DNA of 64,000 bases, taken from contig NZ_JYJP01000015.1 of the NCBI RefSeq assembly GCF_001012815.1, positions 164,814 to 228,813 of the forward strand, read 5' to 3'. This document shows, one piece after another, positions 18,814 to 26,812 of this stretch (position 1 is its first letter; each line of letters begins with the position of its first letter). The position numbers and the translations under genes were made by a program. Source of the DNA: Vibrio mexicanus. Lineage in GTDB: Bacteria > Pseudomonadota > Gammaproteobacteria > Enterobacterales > Vibrionaceae. The notes beneath the pieces were generated by a model. That model saw only the letters and a list, made by a program, of their open reading frames with translations. It was not told where the DNA came from and did not search any database.

Positions 18814-20052
18814 ATGGCATTTAAACCTAAAACTTTCAAAGCAAAAACAGTAGATTCAAATTTCAATACTAGTGATGTTGTCCCAAAGGCAGAATCATCC
18901 TCATTAGTAATAAATAGTCCTACGAGCGAGATTATCACAACAGGTCGCGGAGAAGTTCTTCCAGCAATTCAACCTTATGTAGAAGACGCTATAAACACAT
19001 ATAAACATGACCTGAATGAAGCAGATTTAAGTGAGCAAGACGTGCTTCGTCGTATCGTTGGGCAACTGAATCAAATCGATATTTATTCATCCAACGGTAT
19101 CGCCACGTTGGGACAAGAGTCCGCAGAAATGATCTCTAAGTACTCGGATTCTATGCTAAGTCAGGTTAGGACCAAAGATCTTGAGGAAATGGGTGAGAAT
19201 CTTAATCAAGTCGTTGGTTTAGCAAAAGGTGTCGATCTAAGCGGTCTGATTGGCAAAGAAAGCTTTTTTGGAAAGTTGGTCTCTAAGTTTAGGAATACCA
19301 AGGAAGCAATACTTGCACAATTCAATTCTGTAAGTACACAGCTTGAGAGAGTCGTTAAGGAAATTGACTCGCAACAAGGGCGTTTGCGGGAAAGGTCAGT
19401 TCAGTTAGAGACTGTGTTCACACAAAACATCGCTCAATATAAAGCCTTAACTGAAGCAATAGTTTACGGGGAAGCAAGAGGACTCTTGATCAATGAACGA
19501 ATGTCGAGTTTGGAAGCACAATTAGTGAATGAAACATCGCCCTTAAAGATGCAAGAGCTGAGTGATCTCCAATCGACCCATAGTCGCATTGAAAAGCGTG
19601 TACACGATTTGAAGTCATTACAAATGTTAGCTCTGCAAACTGCCCCGATGATCAGGATGGTGCAGACAAACAACGTTACGCTGGTAGAGAAATTCGACAA
19701 CATTAAAACGTTAACGATCCCAGCATGGAAGAAGCAGTTCACATTGGCGATTTCAATGCTCGAGCAAAAGAAATCATTGGAACTGGCTGGAAAAATTGAT
19801 GATGCCACGAACGATTTAATTAGGAAAAACGCAGATCTCCTGAAACAAAATACCTTGCAATCAGCACGAGCAAACCAACGTTCAGTTGTTGATATTGAGA
19901 CTTTAGAACATGTCCAGAACAGCTTGATTTCGACCCTCGAAGACGTAGTTTCCATTGAGCAAGAAGGGGCTCGAAACAGAAGAATTGCTGATGAAACCAT
20001 GGTCAACATGAAAAATGAACTTTCTAACTTTATGAAAAAGAATAAGGAATAA
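18814..20052 (+). CDS. telA: Toxic anion resistance protein TelA
   Basis: A 412-residue TelA/YceH family protein (toxic anion resistance, KlaA-like). Typical are the internal LNQVVGLAKGVDLSGL and the C-terminal IPAWKKQFTLAISMLEQKK followed by long helices. There is no signal peptide or membrane segment. In Ter-type operons TelA accompanies TerD and is linked to tolerance of tellurite, phage or colicins; its mechanism is not settled. It begins directly after the upstream TelA-like stop and is three bases from terD. Confidence 0.85.
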   Translation: MAFKPKTFKAKTVDSNFNTSDVVPKAESSSLVINSPTSEIITTGRGEVLPAIQPYVEDAINTYKHDLNEADLSEQDVLRRIVGQLNQIDIYSSNGIATLGQESAEMISKYSDSMLSQVRTKDLEEMGENLNQVVGLAKGVDLSGLIGKESFFGKLVSKFRNTKEAILAQFNSVSTQLERVVKEIDSQQGRLRERSVQLETVFTQNIAQYKALTEAIVYGEARGLLINERMSSLEAQLVNETSPLKMQELSDLQSTHSRIEKRVHDLKSLQMLALQTAPMIRMVQTNNVTLVEKFDNIKTLTIPAWKKQFTLAISMLEQKKSLELAGKIDDATNDLIRKNADLLKQNTLQSARANQRSVVDIETLEHVQNSLISTLEDVVSIEQEGARNRRIADETMVNMKNELSNFMKKNKE

Positions 20053-20055
20053 TTA

Positions 20056-20622
20056 ATGGCAATTAATTTAGAAAAAGGCAGCACAATCAATCTTACTAAA
20101 GCTGAGCCAGCACTAAGCAAATTAAGGTTGGGGCTTGGATGGGACCTATTACCATCAGAGCCCCCGATAGATATTGATTGCTGTGTTTTTATCTGTAAGC
20201 ACGATGCCCAAGAGCAACCTAAGTTGATTTCGGATCATCATTTTATTTTTTACAACAACCTAAAGTGCCCACAAGGTGCAGTTGTGCATCAAGGAGATAA
20301 TCGTACTGGAGCGGGTGACGGCGATGACGAAGTCATTAACCTTGACCTTCAGTTAATTGATCCTGCTGCAGAGGAGTTGTCAATTTTCGTGACAATCCAT
20401 AATGACACTCGTGGTTTTTCGCATGTGAGCACGAGTTACATTAGATTGTATAACGAAGCAAATGGTAATTTGATTGCTGAGTACAAGCTTGGCCAAGAAT
20501 TTGCGAATGAGTCAGCGGTACAAGTTGGTTCATTAGTTAAAAATGCTAACGAATGGGAATTCCATGCAGTAGGGGCAGGGTACCAACTGGGTCTTGGCGA
20601 TATTGTTGCTGGATATCAATAA
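20056..20622 (+). CDS. TerD family protein (first copy)
   Basis: A 188-residue TerD/CABP-type beta-sandwich protein. The double calcium-binding signature is seen as HQGDNRTGAGDGDDEVI at about residues 77-93, and GLGWDLL near residue 31 is the usual N-terminal strand. TerD proteins bind calcium and associate with the inner face of the membrane in stress-response complexes with TerC, which is not encoded here. The spacing to telA is three bases. It is clearly paralogous to the next gene. Confidence 0.88.
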   Translation: MAINLEKGSTINLTKAEPALSKLRLGLGWDLLPSEPPIDIDCCVFICKHDAQEQPKLISDHHFIFYNNLKCPQGAVVHQGDNRTGAGDGDDEVINLDLQLIDPAAEELSIFVTIHNDTRGFSHVSTSYIRLYNEANGNLIAEYKLGQEFANESAVQVGSLVKNANEWEFHAVGAGYQLGLGDIVAGYQ

Positions 20623-20632
20623 GGAAGAGATT

Positions 20633-21214
20633 ATGTCTATTAACTTGTCGAAAAACTCTACGATTTCCCTTACCAAAGAAGTAGAGAAACTCTCCAATAT
20701 AACCGTAGGACTAGGTTGGGATGTCGCTAAAGCAAAGAACAAAGGCTTCTTTGCATCCTTGTTTAGCTCTAGCACCATTGATCTAGACGCATCATGTTTG
20801 CTTATTGATGAACATCGCCAAGTGTTAGATTCTGTTTGGTTTCGTCAGCTTAAATCCGAATGTTTGGCTGTGCAGCATCAGGGCGACAATACCACGGGAG
20901 AAGGTGACGGTGATGATGAACAGATTAAGATTAATTTGAAGAATCTACCTAAAGCGGTGAAGTACATTGCTATTACCGTCAACAGTTTTACAGGTCAAAC
21001 GTTTGATAAAGTGGATAACGCTTTCTGTCGTGTTCTGGACCAATCTTCAAAGGAGATTTGTCGTGTGACTTTAAATGATCAAGGGAGCCACACAGGTATC
21101 TATATCGGACTATTGAGCCGAAATAATGAAGAGTGGAACTTTACTTCAAAAGCCATCACAACAAATGGTCAAAATGTAAAACAAATCGCAAGCACCGTAG
21201 TACAGCACATCTAG
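20633..21214 (+). CDS. TerD family protein (second copy)
   Basis: A 193-residue TerD-family protein starting at ATG 20633 with GGAAGAGA just upstream. It has GLGWDVAKAK near residue 25 and HQGDNTTGEGDGDDEQI as the calcium-binding loop; DLDASCLLID is typical of TerD/TerZ. An upstream in-frame extension to 20594 lies inside the preceding terD and is rejected. It ends the operon, 33 bases before a strong terminator. Confidence 0.9.
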   Translation: MSINLSKNSTISLTKEVEKLSNITVGLGWDVAKAKNKGFFASLFSSSTIDLDASCLLIDEHRQVLDSVWFRQLKSECLAVQHQGDNTTGEGDGDDEQIKINLKNLPKAVKYIAITVNSFTGQTFDKVDNAFCRVLDQSSKEICRVTLNDQGSHTGIYIGLLSRNNEEWNFTSKAITTNGQNVKQIASTVVQHI

Positions 21215-21247
21215 CACTTGAAGCAGTTAGTGGTGTAAATAATAAAA

Positions 21248-21279
21248 AACGTTCAATGTTATCATTGAGCGTTTTTTTA
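21248..21279 (+). terminator. Rho-independent terminator of the Ter-type operon
   Basis: An 11-bp stem AACGTTCAATG / CATTGAGCGTT (one G-T pair) with a TTAT loop is followed by a run of T residues. Confidence 0.85.
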
Positions 21280-21309
21280 TTAGCAAGGAGAGACCGGTGA
21301 TAACTTAGG

Positions 21310-21495
21310 TAGATAACTCAGCTCAAAGTTGCTTGGATTCTAACGTTTCACCACGACGTCACCGATTTTCTATATCGGCCATGCGCCCGCTCCATGGGCA
21401 TTCACCTTTCCATTATATAGTCGGCATTTAATGCCTTTTTCGTTGAAGTAAGGTAAACACGAGCACTTCGATGATGGTAAAACTATGATAGCAGC
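21310..21495 (-). pseudogene. Decayed glutaredoxin gene remnant
   Basis: Read on the minus strand, this stretch gives KCSC, then EKGIKCRLYNGK, then P-I-stop-KIGDVVVKR-stop-NPSNFE. That lines up in order with the intact glutaredoxin at 25877-26104: KCPHC, SKGIKYRLCNAK, PVLKIGDRVMLGWNPGNFD. There are two in-frame TAG codons (at the positions of L and W), a shortened CPHC motif and an in-frame loss of about seven codons in the middle. The pattern is that of an old duplicate that has decayed, not of a sequencing slip. It lies between the Ter-type locus terminator and the PAS/HTH regulator. Confidence 0.7.
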
Positions 21496-21836
21496 ATTAC
21501 AGGGCATTCTTATAACCCACAATCTTATCTAATTTGCGTCGGTTTACATTTCTCAACTTTCACTGAAATTACTTTTTTGAACTACTTCACTAATTGGATC
21601 AAAATTAGGCTAATTGGTTAAAGTTTGAAAACTGTGATTTTTGTGGCAGTTACCGTGTAGCTATATGCATTACTTCTGATTTGAATCAAGTTACCTTGCT
21701 TAATGTCCTAAAATATCAATAAATAACGCCCGTTTTTCGGGTTAATTTCCAGTTTACAAAAGTGAACTTCCTATTGTTCTACTACTAATTGGGTAGTAAA
21801 GTTTAATTATTGAGTTAACAATTTTAAACGAAAACT
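21496..21836. other. AT-rich intergenic region with a possible operator
   Basis: No gene is seen. The only notable signal is an inverted repeat TACTAC-N7-GTAGTA at 21780-21798, 38 bases before the regulator start, which could be an operator for that regulator. Confidence 0.4.
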
Positions 21837-22514
21837 ATGAAGCTGAAGCAAGTGACATTTACTCAACAAGATCGCGAGTTGCTCGATAACTATTTTCGAA
21901 TTGCCGATACCATTGCCGATCTGATTGGGCCACATTGTGAAGTGGTGATTCATTCCTTTGAAAGCTTCGAAAGCTCAGTGGTGAAAATTGTTAATGGTCA
22001 TCACACGGGGCGAGCTATCGGCTCACCCATCACCGATCTTGGTTTAAAGATGTGGAGTAACTTTGAGAAAACGGGTGAAGTGTCACCCAGCAGTTACTTT
22101 ACAAACAGTAGTGAAGGCGCTCTGTTAAAGTCTACGACCTGTATATTAGCGGGTTCTGAAGGTAAAGCGATTGGCATGTTGTGCGTCAACATGAACCTCT
22201 CATTTCCATTTCCAGAAATTGTTAAAACGCTGATGCCGGATGTCTCGGCGGTCACGACTGTCGTGAATGAAAACTTCAGCACCAATGCTAGCGATGTGAT
22301 TCAACAAGCACTTGATAGTGCCATTGATGACATCGAAAAAGACACGGCAATATCCCCTAAAAGTAAGAATAAAGCGATAACAAAGCGCCTTTTTGACAAT
22401 GGCGTATTTGAACTGAAAGAGACCACAACTTTGGTTTCAGAACGTTTAAATATTACCCGTCAGGCGGTTTATAAATACCTGCGTGAGTTCAAAGCAGATC
22501 TGTGCGAAAACTAA
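21837..22514 (+). CDS. PAS-domain (YheO-like) HTH transcriptional regulator
   Basis: A 225-residue regulator: the N-terminal two thirds are a YheO-like PAS domain (ADLIGPHCEVVIHSFE, then GRAIGSPITDLGLKM), and the C-terminus is a helix-turn-helix (SERLNITRQAVYKYLREF at about 202-219). This family includes DauR-type regulators. It is followed after 23 bases by ridA and then by a cystine symporter and a CoA-disulfide reductase, so it probably controls this operon in response to an amino-acid or thiol ligand; that is inference. Confidence 0.82.
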   Translation: MKLKQVTFTQQDRELLDNYFRIADTIADLIGPHCEVVIHSFESFESSVVKIVNGHHTGRAIGSPITDLGLKMWSNFEKTGEVSPSSYFTNSSEGALLKSTTCILAGSEGKAIGMLCVNMNLSFPFPEIVKTLMPDVSAVTTVVNENFSTNASDVIQQALDSAIDDIEKDTAISPKSKNKAITKRLFDNGVFELKETTTLVSERLNITRQAVYKYLREFKADLCEN

Positions 22515-22537
22515 TTTTTATTAAATAAGGTGAAACA

Positions 22538-22921
22538 ATGAAACACATAATCAATACCAAAGAAGCTCCAGAAGCGATTGGACCTTACTCTCAAGGCACA
22601 ACGTTTTCGGATTTGGTGTTTACGTCTGGTCAATTGCCTCTGCATCCAGAAACGATGACTTTTGTTGAAGGTGGTATTACCGAACAGGCGCGTCAGTCGC
22701 TAGAAAATCTAAAAGCAGTCTTAGAAGCGAGTGGGGCGAGTATCGATACCGTTATCAAAACGACGTGTTTTTTGTCTGACATGGAAAACTTCGCGGCATT
22801 TAATGCGGTATATGCAGACGTATTTGGTACAGAGAATGCTCCAGCACGTTCATGTGTAGAAGCAGCAAGACTCCCAAAGGACGCATTGGTTGAAGTTGAA
22901 GCCATTGCATACAAGAAATAG
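22538..22921 (+). CDS. ridA: RidA family reactive intermediate deaminase
   Basis: A 127-residue YjgF/RidA protein with APEAIGPYSQGT at the N-terminus and ARSCVEAARLPKDALVEVEAIA at the C-terminus; the arginine of ARSCVEA is the conserved active-site residue. RidA hydrolyses enamine/imine intermediates made by PLP enzymes such as cysteine or serine dehydratases and desulfhydrases. Its place with a cystine importer suggests it deals with the 2-aminoacrylate formed in cysteine breakdown. The start has AAGGTG upstream. Confidence 0.9.
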   Translation: MKHIINTKEAPEAIGPYSQGTTFSDLVFTSGQLPLHPETMTFVEGGITEQARQSLENLKAVLEASGASIDTVIKTTCFLSDMENFAAFNAVYADVFGTENAPARSCVEAARLPKDALVEVEAIAYKK

Positions 22922-22960
22922 CCAACATTGGCAAAACATGGGTATCAATAGGAGAGCCTC

Positions 22961-24367
22961 ATGAGTATTTCATTTATTGGATTAAGCGTTCTGTTTTTTG
23001 GCTTCTATGCGATGCTAGCCAATTTCAAGAAACAGAAAAAAACATTTAACTTCCGTGTACTAAGTGCACTGGCTGCGGGCCTTTTATTCGGTGGTGCTAT
23101 CCAACTGGTGTTTGGTGTTGGAACGGTAGCAACGGCAGGCTTTGAAGAGCTCATTTCTGTTTTCGGTAAAGGCTACATTAAGCTGCTACAAATGATTGTT
23201 ATCCCGCTTGTTTTCGTGGCGATGATCTCTTCAATCATGAACGTTGATGGTGGAGGCGCGCTTTCACGCATTGCACCAAAAATCATTGGTATTTTACTTC
23301 TAACGTGTGCAATTTCTGCAGCAGTTGGTATCGCGAGTATCTACATGTTCGGCATTGATGCAAACGCGTTAGTAAGCACCATGGGTACCAACAGTGCTAT
23401 CGAAGCACGCGGCGACTCACTGATCGCAACTCAAGATGCGATGGCAAGTAGCGGTCTGTCTGGCATGGCACTGTCTATCATTCCATCGAATATTTTTGAC
23501 ATGCTAACGGGTTCTCAACGTACTTCTACATTGTCTACTGTTCTGTTTGGTATGTTCCTTGGTTACAGCATTCTTCAAGTTAAGAAACGTAAACCAGAGA
23601 AAGTGCAAAGCTTTGTCGATTTCATCAACTCTGCGAAAGAAGTGGTGCTGTCGATGGTACGTGAAATCTTGAAGCTAACGCCATACGGTGTCTTTGCACT
23701 GATGACAACATTCATGATGACCAACGATCTGTTCGCACTGGCTGAAATGGGACGCTTCCTAGTCGCAAGTTACGTGGCGATTGGCATTATGTTCGCGATT
23801 CACTTCGTGATGGTTTCTATGTTTGGTTTGTCACCAATGAAGTTCATGAAAAAGACATGGCCAGTGTTAGTCTTCGGTTTTGGTTCTCGCTCAAGCATGG
23901 CAGCGATTCCACTGAACGTAGAAACACAAACACAGCGTTTGGGTGTTGATGAAGAAACGGCAAACATGTCAGCGACATTTGGTACCAGTATCGGTCAAAA
24001 TGGTTGTGCCGGTATCTACCCTGCGATGCTTGCTATCATGGCGGCACAAGTGATGGGTATGCCAGTTGATATGAGCTTCATCCTGCAGTTGATTGCGGTG
24101 ATTGCGATTGCCTCATTCGGTATCGCGGGTGTCGGTGGTGGTGCAACCTTTGCAGCGGTCGCTGTACTGACTATCATGGGCCTAGACATCACGGTTGTGG
24201 CGATTCTTGTCTCGATTGAAGCGTTAATCGATATGGCTCGTACTGCGCTTAACATCTCCGGTTCTATGTTGTCTGGTGTGTTGACCGCGAAGAAGAATGG
24301 CTCTCTTAATGAGCAAGAGTACAACGCAGATAATGCCGCGACACCTTCGAATGAAGCAACGGTATAA
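22961..24367 (+). CDS. Dicarboxylate/amino acid:cation symporter, L-cystine transporter TcyP-like
   Basis: A 468-residue inner-membrane protein of the DAACS (glutamate/cystine/dicarboxylate symporter) family with about eight to ten hydrophobic segments and two re-entrant regions: FGSRSSMAAIPLNVETQT (serine-rich hairpin) and SATFGTSIGQNGCAGIYPAM. The pattern is that of the TcyP L-cystine subgroup, including the N-terminal helix before GGAIQLVFG. A GGAG site lies ahead of the ATG. The CoA-disulfide reductase and glutaredoxin nearby fit cystine uptake. A terminator follows. Confidence 0.85.
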   Translation: MSISFIGLSVLFFGFYAMLANFKKQKKTFNFRVLSALAAGLLFGGAIQLVFGVGTVATAGFEELISVFGKGYIKLLQMIVIPLVFVAMISSIMNVDGGGALSRIAPKIIGILLLTCAISAAVGIASIYMFGIDANALVSTMGTNSAIEARGDSLIATQDAMASSGLSGMALSIIPSNIFDMLTGSQRTSTLSTVLFGMFLGYSILQVKKRKPEKVQSFVDFINSAKEVVLSMVREILKLTPYGVFALMTTFMMTNDLFALAEMGRFLVASYVAIGIMFAIHFVMVSMFGLSPMKFMKKTWPVLVFGFGSRSSMAAIPLNVETQTQRLGVDEETANMSATFGTSIGQNGCAGIYPAMLAIMAAQVMGMPVDMSFILQLIAVIAIASFGIAGVGGGATFAAVAVLTIMGLDITVVAILVSIEALIDMARTALNISGSMLSGVLTAKKNGSLNEQEYNADNAATPSNEATV

Positions 24368-24396
24368 ATCTGAGTTTTACAGCCAGTAATAAAGTA

Positions 24397-24423
24397 GGGC
24401 ACTCCTTAGTGGGTGCTCTTTCC
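24397..24423 (+). terminator. Terminator after the cystine symporter
   Basis: An 8-bp stem GGGCACTC / GGGTGCTC (with G-T pairs) and a six-base loop is followed by TTT. Confidence 0.55.
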
Positions 24424-24460
24424 CATTTCCCTGAACATCAGGCTATTTAGGTACAAAAAG

Positions 24461-25783
24461 ATGAAAGTTGTCGTTGTTGGCGGTAACGCCGCGGGTATGA
24501 GCTTCGCAGCAAAATATAAAAGAAATCAACCTTCTGATGAGATCGTCGTAATTGAGAAACGTGATTACATTTCGTTTGGTGGATGCGGTTTGCCTTACTT
24601 TGCTGCAGGCATGTTTGACGATACCAAACGTATGATTTCTCGCACTCCGGAGCAAGCGATTAAGTCTGGTTTAGATGTTCGAGTGAATACCGAAGTGGTA
24701 GCGGTAGACAGAGCAAGCCGACAGGTAACTGTGTCGCATCAAAATCAAGAAAGTACGATGGATTACGACATGCTTATCATTGCAACAGGCGCACGTCCTA
24801 TGGTGCCGCTATTTGGGGAATATAACCCTGAACATGTTTATACGCTGACGAGCCAAGAAGATGGTTTAGCTGTAAAAAAAGCGTTTGAAGATACTAGCAA
24901 GCAGCGAGTATGCGTCATTGGTGGCGGGTTTATTGGCCTTGAGGTGTTTGATGCTGCCCATTTGCTGAGCAAAGATGTGACGATTATCGAACGCGAGCAA
25001 CATGTTATGAGCCGTCAATTTAGCCCAGAGATGATAAAGGTGGTGGAAAGCGCTATCCGAGAATCGGGAGCGGAGCTAAAAACAGGCTGCAGTGTGTCTG
25101 CCATTCGCGATGCGAAGAGCGGCGGCTACCTTGTAGAGACGGATAATGGAACCGTTGAAGCGGATGTGGTTATCTTATCCCTTGGCTTTAAGCCAAATAC
25201 AGAGATGTTTGATCTGCCAAAAGCCGCAAACGGTGCGCTGTTAGTGGACGAGTTTGGCGCGACTGAAGATGCACATATTTTCGCAGTAGGCGATTGTGCG
25301 GTGGTACACCACATGGCGCTTGGCCAATCCATTTATGTACCTTTGGCAACAACGGCAAACAAACAAGCTCGTATGATGGCAGATAAACTTGCGGGTAAAG
25401 ACACTCATATGACGGGTTTCCTAGGGTCGTCTTGTTTGAAAGTTCTCGACTATGAACTGGCCTGCACTGGCGTTTCAGAGTTGTTGGCTCAAGAGCATGG
25501 TTTAGAGGTAAAAGTGTCGACCATTTCAGACAAGAACCAAACGGATTACTACCCGGGGCAAGAAGACATTAAGGTGAAGTTGGTGTATCACCCAGAAACC
25601 AAGGTGCTACTTGGCGGCGAAATTGTCGGTAAGAAAGGTGCGGTGGGGCGAATTAACGCGTTAGCTGTTGCGATTACCGCGAAACTGACGACTCAACAAT
25701 TAGGCTATATGGACTTTTGTTATGCGCCACCGTTCGCACGCACGTGGGATGCATTAAACGTTGCCGGTAACGTTGCCAAATAG
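24461..25783 (+). CDS. CoA-disulfide reductase-like FAD-dependent oxidoreductase
   Basis: About 440 residues from ATG 24461. There is an FAD-binding GGNAAGMS near residue 7, the single active-site cysteine in SFGGCGLPYF (C42), an NAD(P)H-binding VIGGGFIGLEV, and the FAD-contact HIFAVGDCA. The C-terminal dimerisation domain holds the conserved YAPPFA. These single-cysteine enzymes reduce CoA disulfide or persulfides. The upstream in-frame start at 24413 overlaps the terminator and is rejected. Confidence 0.85.
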   Translation: MKVVVVGGNAAGMSFAAKYKRNQPSDEIVVIEKRDYISFGGCGLPYFAAGMFDDTKRMISRTPEQAIKSGLDVRVNTEVVAVDRASRQVTVSHQNQESTMDYDMLIIATGARPMVPLFGEYNPEHVYTLTSQEDGLAVKKAFEDTSKQRVCVIGGGFIGLEVFDAAHLLSKDVTIIEREQHVMSRQFSPEMIKVVESAIRESGAELKTGCSVSAIRDAKSGGYLVETDNGTVEADVVILSLGFKPNTEMFDLPKAANGALLVDEFGATEDAHIFAVGDCAVVHHMALGQSIYVPLATTANKQARMMADKLAGKDTHMTGFLGSSCLKVLDYELACTGVSELLAQEHGLEVKVSTISDKNQTDYYPGQEDIKVKLVYHPETKVLLGGEIVGKKGAVGRINALAVAITAKLTTQQLGYMDFCYAPPFARTWDALNVAGNVAK

Positions 25784-25801
25784 CGGTATTCGACAAGAAT
25801 C

Positions 25802-25830
25802 AAAAAAGCCAACCGATGGGTTGGCTTTTT
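25802..25830. terminator. Terminator between CoA-disulfide reductase and glutaredoxin genes
   Basis: Perfect stem AAAGCCAACC / GGTTGGCTTT, loop GATG, with A-rich left and T-rich right flanks, usable from both strands. Confidence 0.8.
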
Positions 25831-25876
25831 GCTTTCTGGAGTCTAGATGTGAGAATGAGTCGACAGGGGCGAATGA

Positions 25877-26104
25877 TTACGAACGATAAATCTTATCGAA
25901 GTTACCTGGGTTCCAGCCGAGCATCACGCGATCACCAATCTTCAAAACTGGAACAGAGCGAGCACCCAGCGCATCTAATTCTTTACGACCACGCTGCATT
26001 TTGGCATTGCATAGTCGGTATTTAATGCCTTTTGAGTCTAAGTAACGCTGTGCGTCTTTGCAGTGTGGGCACTTATCTTTGATGTATAGGACAACTCGTT
26101 TCAT
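25877..26104 (-). CDS. Glutaredoxin family protein
   Basis: A 75-residue thioredoxin-fold protein: MKRVVLYIKDKCPHCKDAQ carries the dithiol CPHC motif (residues 12-15), SVPVLKIGD contains the cis-proline, and NPGNFD the C-terminal helix. It reduces disulfides with glutathione or a reductase in the cytoplasm. The start has GAGAG upstream on the minus strand. A decayed copy of the same gene lies 4.4 kb away at 21310-21495. Confidence 0.87.
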   Translation of the reverse strand: MKRVVLYIKDKCPHCKDAQRYLDSKGIKYRLCNAKMQRGRKELDALGARSVPVLKIGDRVMLGWNPGNFDKIYRS

Positions 26105-26277
26105 TGCAAAGCTCTCTTAATAAAATAACGAAGTAGATAGCGGTACATTGGACCGCGCGGCAGTGTATCCCAAATGGTCAGGTGTTTAAAGATACACCTC
26201 GATTTTGGAATGAATCACAACGCCTTTTTCGCTACACTGTGCGCCTTAGAAATTCTTCACTTAGAGCTACATGCTTC

Positions 26278-26792
26278 ATGCCGCAATCTAATCAATCTTC
26301 GATCCTGCGATATATACAAGGCTACCCAGAGAACATTGTGTCTCAAGTTGAACAGCTGATCACATCCAATCGGTTGGTAAATTGGTTTGAATCTCGATAT
26401 CCGGAGAACCACACCATAAAAAGTGAAAAAGCGCTCTTTGAGTACACTATGGCGATCAAGAATCGTTATATGAAAAAGACCGCGCCACTGAGTAAAGTGT
26501 CTACGACAACAAAATACATTTGATCAATAATGCGCTCGGCCTGCACACGTACGTTAATCGCGTTCATGGTAATAAAGTGAAGACAAAGAATGAGATTAGA
26601 ATTGCCAGTGTATTCAAAACGGCTCCGGAGCCGTTGCTTCGAATGTTGGTAGTTCACGAGTTGGCTCATATCAAAGAAAAAAATCACGACAAGGCCTTTT
26701 ACCAACTGTGTTGTCATATGGAACCTGACTATCATCAGCTTGAGCTGGACGCTCGATTATTCATGATCTATCAAGAACTGAAAGACGCTTAA
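26278..26792 (+). CDS. YgjP-like metallopeptidase domain protein, one frameshift
   Basis: The gene is split in two frames at 26499: the first ends at 26523 and the second carries HELAHIKEKNHDKAFYQLC, the HExxH zinc motif and third ligand of the YgjP/DUF45 metallopeptidase-like family. Restoring one G (AAAGTGG) gives SKVVYDNKIHLINNALGL across the join and a protein of about 171 residues. I chose ATG 26278 (MPQSNQSSILRYIQGYP); the longer frame to 26182 looks non-coding. It ends 20 bases before rlmF. E. coli YgjP has been reported to act on UTP; the role here is open. Confidence 0.75.
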
Positions 26793-26812
26793 CTCGCGCT
26801 TGGACAAACTCA

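Noticed and set aside
24413..24460. Longer N-terminus of the CoA-disulfide reductase
   Set aside because: It begins inside the preceding terminator and lacks the FAD-motif start position typical of the family.
25816..26025. Open frame opposite the glutaredoxin gene
   Set aside because: It is antisense to a clear glutaredoxin and spans its terminator.
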